Shown here piece by piece: positions 19,771 through 29,425 of a stretch of DNA of 29,460 nucleotides (its first letter is position 1; each line of letters starts with the position of its first letter). Origin of the DNA: Whalleya microplaca. Taxonomy: Eukaryota > Ascomycota > Sordariomycetes > Xylariales > Xylariaceae. The notes under the pieces were generated by a model. It was not told the DNA's origin, ran no database searches, and was given only the letters and a program-made list of their open reading frames with translations. The stretch lies in the NCBI GenBank assembly GCA_022497155.1, contig MU385812.1, forward strand, positions 1 to 29,460, written 5' to 3'. Made by a program: the position numbers and the translations under genes.

Positions 19771-20160
19771 TTTCGGAATAAATTAATATATTATTAATAT
19801 ATATGAAATAAAACTTATTAAAATATTTTATTAATATATTATTAATATATTATTAAAAGGTGGCTAAATTATTAGTTAAGCTAAAAGGTAATATTTTAAA
19901 TTTATATATGCCGTATTAGGTATAAAAAGTAGTAAGGTTTTTATTATTAAGGTTTATTTAAATTTTATACAAAGTTTATTAAATATTAATTTTAGTAAAT
20001 ATTTTAGCTTTAAAAATTTATATTAACGTTTCTTTAATAAAAAGTAGCGAATATTTATTTTTAATTATAATTTTATTTAGCTTCCGATAATTTATATAAA
20101 ACCGAAAGTTTTTATTTTATTTAACGGCGAATAATATAGGTATAGCTTTTAATATTATAT
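19771..20160 (-). pseudogene. pol: E4 reverse transcriptase remnant
   Basis: The YxDD box is read as FHIYINNILIYSES at about 19771-19815, with both Asp codons changed to Asn. Upstream on the coding strand (19990-20160), the sequence is collinear with the N-terminal RT part of E2 at 24120-24290, sharing a TATTTTAGCTTTAAA stretch. This box places E4 in Ty3/gypsy. Confidence 0.82.
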
Positions 20161-23100
20161 TAGATTTTATAAAGTTTTTATATAAATTTTTAGTAATATA
20201 TTTCCGATATTTCTTTAGCTTTTTTACGGATATTTTATATAATAAACTATATTTTAAGTTATCGGGTATTATTTTAAGTTCTAACTTAATTAAGTAATTA
20301 TTAAAATATTAAGGTAATAGCGTATCGGACTTAATTTTATTAAATATTTTTAATATTTTATAGTAATATTCCGGCATTACTTTTTTAGTTTATTTTCGAA
20401 GTTTTTTAGTGTCGGTATATAAAGGGTCGGTAGTTTCGCGCTTTTTTTAATAAATCGGTCGATTTTATATAAGTTTGTTACATTTATATAAGTTTTTTTA
20501 GCTATTTCGAAAAAAGGTTCGGCTAAAATTATAGCTATATTTATGCGGTATTTATATTAGCCGAATATATTTTATTTAAGTTTATAAATATCCCGATTAT
20601 TTTAAAGCGGTAGGTCTTTTTATTAGTTACGCGTTTACGCCTACGTTTTTTTTAGTACTTTTAAAACATAAGGGGAGGTTTTTTTATTGGTATAATTTTT
20701 TATTTATATAACGGGAACTTTAATTTTAGCCTATATTTATATCGGCAATAAGGCGAGAAGTTTTTAATATAGTTTTAAATTATTAAAGGTTTTTTATCTT
20801 TTTAGTTTTTTAAGGACTTTATTATAACTACTTATTTATTTCGAGCACGCTTTAGATTTTTTAATTTTAAAATTTACTACTATATTTTAACTAATGGAAG
20901 TAAAGGTAATTTATCCGGTATTTTTTTTGTTTATTTTTATTTTTTATTTGCCGGCGCTAGTTTTTTTAGCGAACTTTTCGTTATATTTATTAGCGTTTTT
21001 TAATATATAAAGTTTTATAATAATTTCCCGGCTTTATTTAATAAAAAATATATAGGTTAAATTTCGTTTTTCGGCTAATCGGAAAGAAATAATAAGCAAT
21101 ACCGTTTAAGGTTTACTTATATATTATATTTTTAAAACTATTTTTTTAAAAAATTAGGTTTTATTTTATATCGATTATTAAAAAAGGAATATTTAAGAAA
21201 CTCTTGCCTTAAATTATTAGGTCGGCGATTAAAGTTATATCGATTATTTAAGTAATTTTACTATTAAATCTACCGATTTATTATAAATAAAACTCAATAA
21301 TTTTATAGAATTTTAAAAGTTCTATTATTTATTTTATAAACTTTACGTTTATAAAAATATAACTATTTATTTCCATATTAATTAAGGTAAAAAAATAGTT
21401 AAAAAATCCGTTATTAATTATAATATAAGTTATAATTAAAGGGTTGCCTTTTAAATATTTATTTAAAAAATTATGTAATATTTCTTAAGTATTTTCTACT
21501 AAAGCTAATATTTTTTTTAGGAGGGAGTTAATACTTTTTAAGGTCGCTAGTTTTCCGATTCCGATTTTATGTTAAAGTTTTTTTTTAGTTTTTTTAAATT
21601 CGATTTTAAATTTCGGCTAAACATTTTTATAATAATAGCAGCAATTTAATCGGACTTTTTTTATTTTTTAAAATAACAGGAATTAATATAAGTAATTAAT
21701 TAATAAATAAAATAACGGTTTTTTTAAATTAGCTTAATAAATTTATTATTAGTTTGTTTATTATATTTTTTAAAAAAGAAATTTTTTTATACGGCGGCAA
21801 TTCGAGTAATCTTTACTTTAATTCCGGTAGTCGGGATTTTAATAATATCGCATATTAAAATGTTTTATTATAAAATATTACGTTAGTTATTTTATTGCGA
21901 CTATTGCGGGATTGTCTGTTTAATTTAATAGCAACTAAAGTCGAGCGCGTTTTTACTAATATTTACTTAAAAATAAAATTTAATTTTTAAACGCGATATA
22001 TATAAGTTTCGACATCTATTATAAAGTTAATTAATAATGTTATTAACGCGTATTAAAGTTCGGTAGTAAATTTACGCTTATATTTTATTTTTTATTCCGA
22101 GTATAGCTTTTTGTTATTATTTATATATTTTATAAAAAGGTTTTTAAAAATTAAATAATCGGATATTTTATTTATATATAACTTATTAAATAAGGTTATT
22201 TTTTTAATATTAGGGTTATTATATTAAGTATATAAGTGATTTAATAATTATTGATTAGTTTTAATATAGTTAAAATATATTAGTTATAAGTAAAATATTA
22301 GTATAAAAGCTGCTCTTTTATTTATATATCTTTTAATATACGCGCATTTTATTAAGTCGTTTCGGAAATAATTAACGTTTACCTTTAATTTATTAGTTAC
22401 TAATCGGTATTAAATTTCGAAATTAATAATATTTTATATCTTTTTATTATATTATATCGGGGGATTTGTTATTTTGCTGCTTTTTTTTCCTTTGCTGCTA
22501 CTCGTTATTAAATATAGGGTATTTTTATAGGCTTATAACTTTTTTTAGCTATATTACGGTTATAAATCGCTTTATTTCGTTTTTATAATAATTAGTCTCT
22601 TTATTTTTCGGCAGTTATAGCTTTTTTAAATATTATATAGTTTTTTACTTAAAGTTATAACTATTATATTTAAGTCGGAAATCTTTTGTTTTTTTATATA
22701 AGTTTATATAATAGTTTTTCTATTATCGGTTATTTAATTATTAAATTAACCGGTTAAAGTTTATTTTTCGGATTTTTAATTATTATATAGTATTTAGCTT
22801 TTTTTATTTTTTATTTTTCCGGGAAAATTACGTTTTTATATATAATATTTAGGTCCGTAACTTATTTATATCATTATTTTAAACTAATATTTAAGCTTTT
22901 TGCGATATTGTATAGCTGATTTATTTATATAGTTTTAGCTGCTATAAAGATTACGCGGAATTTAAATTTTTAATATATAGCTTCGGGATTTTTATTTACG
23001 TAATATTAAAACTTCTTAAACTCGAAATAATTATTTTAGGTAGGCTAAATCTGTTATGTCATTTTTATAATAGGCTTAAAATAAATAGCTAGCGTATTAT

Positions 23101-23682
23101 ATCGTACTTTTTTAATAAAAAATAAGTTATTCCAATAGTTCTTTCCCGTATATCCTTTATATAATTATCGGTTAAAATGTTATATTAGGTATTTGCTAAA
23201 ATCTCGCTAAAATATAATACGTAAAAATTCTCGAAAGTATTATATTTATTTTATTTCGGGTTTATATTTGCTAAAATATGATTAGAAAAAACGTTACCGG
23301 TTATACGAAACGAACGGTAGTAATAATGCGCCACTTTTATTATAGTAAACTGTTTAAGGTTTTTACTTTTTTAAAAATGCCGGCGTAAATATTAGTGTAG
23401 TCGAATTATATTTTTGTTATAGTTTTATCCTAAGCCTACTAGCGTTTTTTTAAAATAAACGGTATATTAAATTTATAAAATAAGGACGGGATAACGTTAC
23501 TAATTTATAATATATCTGTAGTAAATAAATATAGGGAAACGGGTTGATTCGTTGCGATATTTACGGCGCGAGCACTAATTTAACAATAATCGGCGATTAA
23601 CGATTTATAATAATCTTTTAAAATAATTGGGATATTGTAAAGGCTTTTTTAGGCGATAAAATATGTTTAACCTTTAATATTA
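20161..23682 (-). other. E4 5' part: leader, gag, protease, unreadable
   Basis: By order this holds the E4 leader, gag and protease on minus. I found no zinc knuckle or protease motif that reads with confidence. A GC-richer patch near 23280-23600 is adjacent to the 5' LTR and may be leader. The sequence next to the LTR, ATATTAAAGGTTAAAC on the coding strand, should hold the primer-binding site but matches no tRNA that I can name. Confidence 0.5.
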
Positions 23683-23929
23683 TATTACGGCCTAAAAGGA
23701 ATGGAAGAGGTAAAGTTATTTATTACTTAATTATTTATAAAAAATATTAAAAGTAAGGAAAAAAAGGAAAAGATTTTCCTCCGCTAGCTATAGGTAGAAA
23801 TAACCAGGGTATTTTACCCAAGATATACGGGCTTTTCGTCCCTTATTAATCTAACCTTAACAGTATATATTATGTATATAAGCTATAACATAAGCCATAT
23901 AGTTAAGCCACCTTAGCCACGCTGTTATA
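23683..23929 (-). repeat. E4 right (5') LTR
   Basis: This 247-bp LTR starts TATTACGGCCTAAAAGG and ends GCTGTTATA. It matches the left LTR in length and layout, with C/T and G/A differences. The TSD GCTAT follows at 23930-23934. Confidence 0.93.
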
Positions 23930-24400
23930 GCTATAAAAGTTATTTAAATAATTTATTAAAGTATTATTAATATATTTTTAAAATACAAATAGTTTATTAA
24001 TAAGCTTAAACAGTAAGACTTTATATTTCTAAGTTTTATATCGGGTTTAAAAAGTAGTAAGTTTTTTATTATTAAGTTATATATAAATATAATTAAAAGC
24101 TTATTAAATATTTATTTTAGTAAATATTTTAGCTTTAAAGATTTACGCTATCGTTTTTTCGATTAATAATAAGAAGTAGCGATTTCTTTTAATAATAATG
24201 TTTAATTTCCGATAGTTAATATAAAATTTTAGCTTTTTATTTTTTTTAAATACAAATAGTACCGGAGCGGCTTATAGTATTACGTTCGATTTTATAAATT
24301 TTTTATAGAAATTATTAGCGATATATTAGCGATATATTAGCGATATATTTCCAATTTTTCTAGTAATATTTTATATAAAGGACTATAGCCTAAGTTTTTA
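23930..24400 (-). pseudogene. pol: E2 reverse transcriptase, N-terminal half
   Basis: This is the part of the E2 RT upstream of the E4 insertion. Just before the junction the minus strand reads KYINNTLINYLNNFYS, the helix that precedes the YxDD box in Ty3/gypsy RTs, and it continues in frame at 16739. Higher up, the sequence is collinear with E4 RT. An 11-bp tandem repeat at 24314-24346 lies inside it; since 11 is not a multiple of three, it would shift the frame. Confidence 0.82.
24314..24346. repeat. 11-bp tandem repeat, three exact units
   Basis: ATTAGCGATAT occurs three times without a change, inside the E2 RT remnant. It is probably a post-mutational slippage product, since the unit breaks the reading frame and the copies are identical. 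Confidence 0.85.
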
Positions 24401-27400
24401 AGTCGCGACTTTTTATTAAACTCGATTTTATAGTTAATATTAGGTTGATTTAGCGGAAGTTTATCGGAATTTATTTTATTAAAAACTAAAAATCGGTAAT
24501 AATAATATTTAAGTATTATTTATTACATTATTTCTTATAGGTTTTTATTATTTTGGTTTAAATTTTAGGCGTTTTTAATTTATATAAAACAGTTATTTTT
24601 ATATAAACTAGTAATTTTTAATTAGCTTTTACAGTTTATAGCTTTATTAAAAAATATTAAGTTAATAATAATAATATTTATATAATATTTTTATTATTTT
24701 TATTTATTTCGATTTTAGGTTTTTCCGAATCGGGCAGTTTATCAGGTTTTATAATTACCTAATTTAGTTACTATTATATTTCCTAGATTTTTTTAGGTTA
24801 TATATAGGAATTTCGGTATTATATAAATATAATATTAAGGATTTATTATAATCTAGCGATTTAAATAAATACAGCTATAGTTTATTTTATAGCCGGGATT
24901 TTTTTTGCTGCTTCTAGCTTTTTAATACGCTATTTAATTAAAAAGGAATCGATATTTTTTTAATAGTATTTTTTTCTTTTAGGTAGTTTTTTAATTATAA
25001 CTATTATAATTACTTTTATACCTAAACGTTTATAACTTTTATAGCTATTACGCTTATATTTATTTTCGAAATTTATACGTTTTTTTTATAAAAACGTTTT
25101 ATTATTAACTACTATTCCGATCAGGCAGTAGCTTTTTTATATCGTTTATAACTAAATTACGTATTTTATAATCCGGTTTTTATTTAAGCGGAAATAAAAA
25201 ATAATAATATTATATATTTATTATAACGTTATACCGATCGAATTATTTTTATTTTAAAATAATATTATATTTTATATCGATAATAAAAAATATAATATTT
25301 TAAATAATATAGTTTTATATTTATAAATATATATGTATAGCTATATCGATTAATTATATCGCGTTTTTATCGAATTTATTAATTTGCTATAATTTAAATT
25401 TTTATATTATAAATAATTTTAGTAATTCTAAAAGTCGTTTTACGAAATATATACTTATAAATATATAACTATTTACTTTTATATTTATTAATATATTATA
25501 TATAGTTAATAAAAGTTTATTATAAACTATTTTATATAAGGTTGATAATAGGTTTTTTTTAATATTAATTTAAAAAATCAAATGAAACTTTACTAATATT
25601 AATATTTATTACTAATAATATATTTTTTAAAATAAAGTTTAATTGCCTTAAAATTATTTTTTTAGCTGATTATTTTTAAGTGTAAATAATTTTTAAGCAT
25701 TAGATTTTAAAATATTTATATAAGCTATAATTATATTAAGTTAACTTACTTTTAATTTGGTATATTTAACTTTATAAAAATAGCTAAGGGCGATATACTT
25801 TTTTTAGGAATAAATAAAGTATTATTTTATTTAAATAAACATAAATCGGTTAGCGTTATTAATTAATTATTTTTAAATTTTAATTCCCGATTTGTCGGTA
25901 TTTAATAACGTTATACTCAATTATTTTACGCGTTTATATAATACTTTTACTACTTATAAAGTTATTTTTAACAGAAGCTTTATTTATACATCCTTTGCTT
26001 TTTTTTAATTAAGAATTTTTTTGCCGCTTTTTTTTATTTAAATAATATGGTTATAGTAATAATTATAATCATACTATTAAATAATTTTATAAAATGCCGC
26101 GAAATTTAAGGCTAAATTATAATATTTATTAATAACGAGTATATTAAGACAGTTAAGTAGCTTTTCGAATAAGTCTTATTTTCAGACATTATAGAAATTG
26201 CGAATTAATTTTATAAAATGAACAAACTTTAAGCGAAAGGTATTAAAATAATTAGGCTTTTTTATTTCGTATTTGCTATATTTAATTAGTATTTTATTAT
26301 ATTTATTAAGGTTTTTATATTTTTTATTTATATATTTTAAAATTTCATTTGCTATTATTAATAAAAGAAATTTATACTTATTTTTTATAAATAAATAAGA
26401 TTATTTAACCGCATTACTATTTATATAACTTAAAATATATAAACGTTTTTTTATTTCCGAATAAAATATATTCGCGCTAGCGGCTAATTTATTTTTTATT
26501 TATATTTTTTTAATACGCGTAACCGATTTTAGGTTTACTATCGGTTAACGTATTATTTATAAATATAAATAAATCCGGTAGTTTAACGTAACGTAATTTT
26601 TTTTCCGTAAATATTATATTAGGTATACCTATATATAAAATACGGGATATTTTTATAAAAGTACGGGGTATATTCCCGGGAGCCTTAACATTAGAAAAAA
26701 TTTACTATATTTATAATATAACGCGTTATTATTAAATAATGATTTTTTAAAGTTTTTTAGCTAGTTTTCTTCTTCTTTTAATTAAAAAGTCTAAAGCGCC
26801 ATTTATTATATCTATTCTTTTTTTAGTCAAATATTTAAGCTAAATCTCTAATTACGTAATATTTTAATAGCGTTACTTTATTTATATATCAAATAGTATA
26901 TTTATATTATTTAATATTAGTATATTATTAATATAAAGACTTATAATTTAAAGTTTTAAAATAAAACTTTTAAATAAACGTATATATTTTTAAATTAAAT
27001 AATATTTATAGCGCTTTTTACTTTAAGTTATTTCTTATAACCTAGCTATATTAATAGTAAAAAAAATACAAAAAGGCTATTTTTCGCATTAGCGTATAAT
27101 TCGGTTATATTATTTAAAGTTTATTAAAAAATGTATTTAATTTTACTAAGGTTTTTTTATAAATTAAGTTTTTTATAACTTTTTATTAAAAGTCTCTCGA
27201 AATTTAATAAAAGTTTCCCGAATTTTTTCAATTTTTTTATTTCTGTTTTTTTTTCGTTATTTAAAGTTACCGATACGGTAAATGTTTTAAAACTATAGGT
27301 GCCGTTTAAGCGGGAGTAACTTCTTAAATCGGAATCGCGTATATAATTAAGTTACGGCAAGTTTTATTTTAGATCGGGTAAAAAAAAACGTACTTTTTTC

Positions 27401-27626
27401 CGGGCGCGCTTTTTATTAGCCGCACGTTTTTTAAATATACGCCTTATTATTAATATAATATATTATTTTAGTATAAAATATATTAATCCGATACTTTCGG
27501 GTTTTAAGGTATTTTCACGGGTCCGCAAATACGATAACCCTAATATCGGTTATATAAAAAATGGGAGTTTATAATCGTTCTTAATAATAATCGATAATTA
27601 GTTTAATAAAGTAAGTTTTATTATTA
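24401..27626 (-). pseudogene. gag: E2 leader, gag and protease region
   Basis: This is the 5' part of E2 on the coding strand. No complete motif could be read. The section from about 27440 to 26235 is collinear with the plus-strand fragment at 1388-2573, which shows it is a conserved family region, most likely leader and gag. Near 25020-25080 a weak Ser/Tyr/Lys pattern might derive from a zinc knuckle, but the spacing does not fit CCHC. A GC-richer patch at 27300-27540 lies near the 5' LTR. All frames have dense stops. Confidence 0.55.
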
Positions 27627-27858
27627 TATTATAGGAATTAGCTATAATAATAATAGTTATACCTTTTGCCCAATTAATATAATATAATAAAGCTGGAGAT
27701 TTAAAATTATAAAAAGTACGTAAGTATTTAATATAATAGCTATTTTATTTTACTTAATTAGCTGCGAAATCTATACATTACTAATTATATTTTATTACTA
27801 GATTACCCCAAGTTAAAATTAGGCTAATTAGGTTATAAGATTAAGTAAATTTATAATA
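27627..27858 (-). repeat. E2 right (5') LTR, uninterrupted
   Basis: This 232-bp LTR starts TATTATAGGAATTAGC and ends ATTTATAATA, followed by the TSD TAAAT. It lacks both insertions seen in the left LTR and so shows the empty sites: AATATAATATAATAAAGC near 27678 for the solo LTR, and TACTAATTATATTTTATTAC near 27800 for E3. Confidence 0.93.
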
Positions 27859-27863
27859 TAAAT

Positions 27864-28265
27864 AACTTATTACCTTATAAGTAATATACCGTAATTATTA
27901 ATAGTTTTATTCCGATATTTTTTTAAAAACTTTATTTAAAATTTTAAAGTAAATTTTTTGTCCCGATTAAAAATGATTTTAAATAACATTTTTTAATCGG
28001 ATAAAAGTAATTATTTAATAAAAACTACGCCTTAATTTTTTGCTATATATTTTTTATTTCCGGGAAGAAGAAATATATATTTTTATATATTATATATAAC
28101 TATTATTAACGTATCGTAATATTTTTTATTAATTCCTTTTAGTTTTTAAAATATATTTTCCGCTAATACTTTTAAAAGTCTTAAAATAAAATATATTATA
28201 ATAATACATATAAGTAATAAATTAAAGGGTTTAATTAATTGATAATTATTAAAAGGCTTATTTCG
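27864..28265 (-). pseudogene. pol: E1 integrase catalytic core remnant
   Basis: On the minus strand this reads YFILRLLKVLAENIF near 28150 (first-Asp region), FLLPGNKKY, then FNRDKKFTLKF near 27940-27985 (second-Asp SDRD region, with Asp as Asn), and ends ITVYYL*GNK at the E2 junction, close to the family YHPQxDG motif. Leaving out E2 and one TAAAT copy, the frame continues at 3725. It joins across the solo LTR at 28271-28518 to the zinc-binding domain. It is inactive because of stops. Confidence 0.87.
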
Positions 28266-28270
28266 GCTAG

Positions 28271-28518
28271 TGTTACGGCATAGGCTTTATAGGGTGTTAT
28301 AAGGCCTTATAAGCTATAGCACACCCTAGGCCCTTTATATATAACCTCCTTAATAACCTTTCGATTAGTTAGCTAAATTAAATAAGCAGGTAAGGAGGTT
28401 TTTTTTAAGTTATGCTGTCACATAATAATTAGCTGACCTTTTACTCCTCACTTTATGATTTTATAGTAATACACACTTATTACTTAGCACACGCCACCTT
28501 TTTTTTTAAGCTGTCACA
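28271..28518 (+). mobile_element. Solo LTR of the E5 family
   Basis: This 248-bp sequence starts TGTTACGGCATAGG and ends AAGCTGTCACA, the reverse complement of the E5 LTR. It is flanked by GCTAG (28266-28270) and GCTAA (28519-28523), a 5-bp TSD with one G-to-A change. It carries many T and A changes relative to E5, for example in the stretch GGGTGTTATAAGGCCTTATA, so it is older than E5. It sits in the E1 integrase between the zinc-binding domain and the core. Confidence 0.92.
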
Positions 28519-28851
28519 GCTAATTTTATATATATTATATACTAAATAGTATTTAATATATTTTTTAACTAAATATTACTTGCGCGTAATTACGTATCCG
28601 TTAAATTTCTTAAGTATTTGTTTTAATTGTTAGTAATATTTATTATTATATATTATTTTTAAAAATTCTTTAATTATACCGAAAAATATATATAATCGAT
28701 ACTTTTTACGCCTATCGATATTATATAATAACTTATTAATGATAATAAATAAGTGCCCGGGCTTAAAAAAAGTAATAACGTTTTTGCTATTTTTATAGTA
28801 TTAATAATATACTTATATTTAATATTTTTTTAATACGCGTTTATAAAATGC
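28519..28851 (-). pseudogene. pol: E1 integrase N-terminal zinc-binding domain remnant
   Basis: The minus strand reads a stretch with GYVITRK*YLVKKYIKYYL and then VYNIYKIS up to the TSD. This is the region of the HHCC zinc-binding domain of Ty3/gypsy integrases, where YIKxCxxC lies; the Cys codons appear changed to Tyr or Asn. Upstream it reads FFKPGHLF near 28760-28785. The sequence stops abruptly at repeat R (28852), so RNase H, RT and gag of E1 are not in the window. Confidence 0.75.
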
Positions 28852-29085
28852 AGTTACGGGAGATACGTACTTATGGTGCACAGACCACTTATTACTACGT
28901 ACTCCCGTATGTTAATCGGTAACGGCACGGCAAAATAGTTACCGCTTAACGGGACGCCCGGCTTAAATTTTCTAAGCAATTTTTATAATCCGAAATAGCT
29001 TTCCTTTTTATCTATTTGTAAATATATAATTAGTATTTATATTAAAACCCTGCCTTTAACTATAGTAATCTATCCGTAAATATAA
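28852..29085 (-). repeat. Repeat R, right copy (uninterrupted, inverted)
   Basis: This is the reverse complement of the R copy at 968-1387 without the fold-back insertion. It contains an inverted repeat, ACGGGAGATACGTA against TACGTACTCCCGT (28856-28914), able to form a hairpin, and a GGTAACGGCACGGC stretch. Its AGTTACGGGAG end abuts truncated E1 coding sequence. The far end near 29085 is approximate. Confidence 0.7.
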
Positions 29086-29291
29086 ATAAATTATATTTAT
29101 TATATTGTTTTAAGATAGGGTGTTAAAGTGAATAAAAAGTGAGATATTAAGTTAAAAATGAGTGTATATAGCTACTAAAGCTATCTATGTATAACTATTT
29201 AATAATATTTATTAATATTTGTTACAAAAAAGTGAAGGAGATGTGAGGGAAAAGGTTAGCTAAATACAGGTATGTGATCCACTATAAATTG

Positions 29292-29350
29292 CCTTATGGA
29301 GTGCCCTATGGATACCCTGTGGAGTGCCCTATAGAGTGCCTTGTGACGTG
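29292..29350. repeat. Degenerate 12-bp tandem repeat, five units
   Basis: The units read CCTTATGGAGTG, CCCTATGGATAC, CCTGTGGAGTG, CCCTATAGAGTG and CCTTGTGACGTG. The consensus is CCYTATGGAGTG. The third unit is 11 bases. Degeneration suggests an old array; no function is inferred. Confidence 0.75.
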
Positions 29351-29425
29351 GCTCTAGGGGGCTTCTAGTGGCTCCTAAGCTGCTGTTAATACCCGTAATC
29401 CCCTTGCCCCATTACATCCCTCCCT

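Larger units (their letters stand above)
16740..23929 (-). mobile_element. E4: chromodomain Ty3/gypsy retrotransposon
   Basis: E4 is 7,190 bp with 247-bp LTRs and a perfect 5-bp TSD, GCTAT (16735-16739 and 23930-23934), inserted in the E2 RT gene. A polypurine tract at 16987 and RT, integrase and chromodomain remnants on minus set the coding strand. The order is RT (19771-20160), integrase (18060-18300), chromodomain (17320-17520), as in chromoviruses. It is heavily AT-shifted and no ORF survives. The same family left the less mutated solo LTR at 3789-4032, in the opposite orientation. Confidence 0.93.
3731..27858 (-). mobile_element. E2: Ty3/gypsy LTR retrotransposon, carries three insertions
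   Basis: E2 spans two LTRs with a perfect 5-bp TSD, TAAAT, at 3726-3730 and 27859-27863, and it interrupts the E1 integrase. The coding strand is minus: the polypurine tract follows the left LTR, and RT and integrase remnants read on minus. Without its insertions (solo LTR 3789-4032, E3 4142-13784, E4 16740-23929, each with one TSD copy) E2 is 7,037 bp, typical for a fungal Ty3/gypsy element. Order on minus is LTR, leader and gag, RT (split by E4), integrase, polypurine tract, LTR. The order RT before integrase places it in Ty3/gypsy rather than Ty1/copia. It is dead, with dense stops. Confidence 0.9.

Noticed and set aside
25020..25085. Zinc knuckle in E2 gag
   Set aside because: A pattern of codons that could derive from Cys is seen on minus, but the spacing does not give CX2CX4HX4C even when C-to-T and G-to-A changes are allowed.
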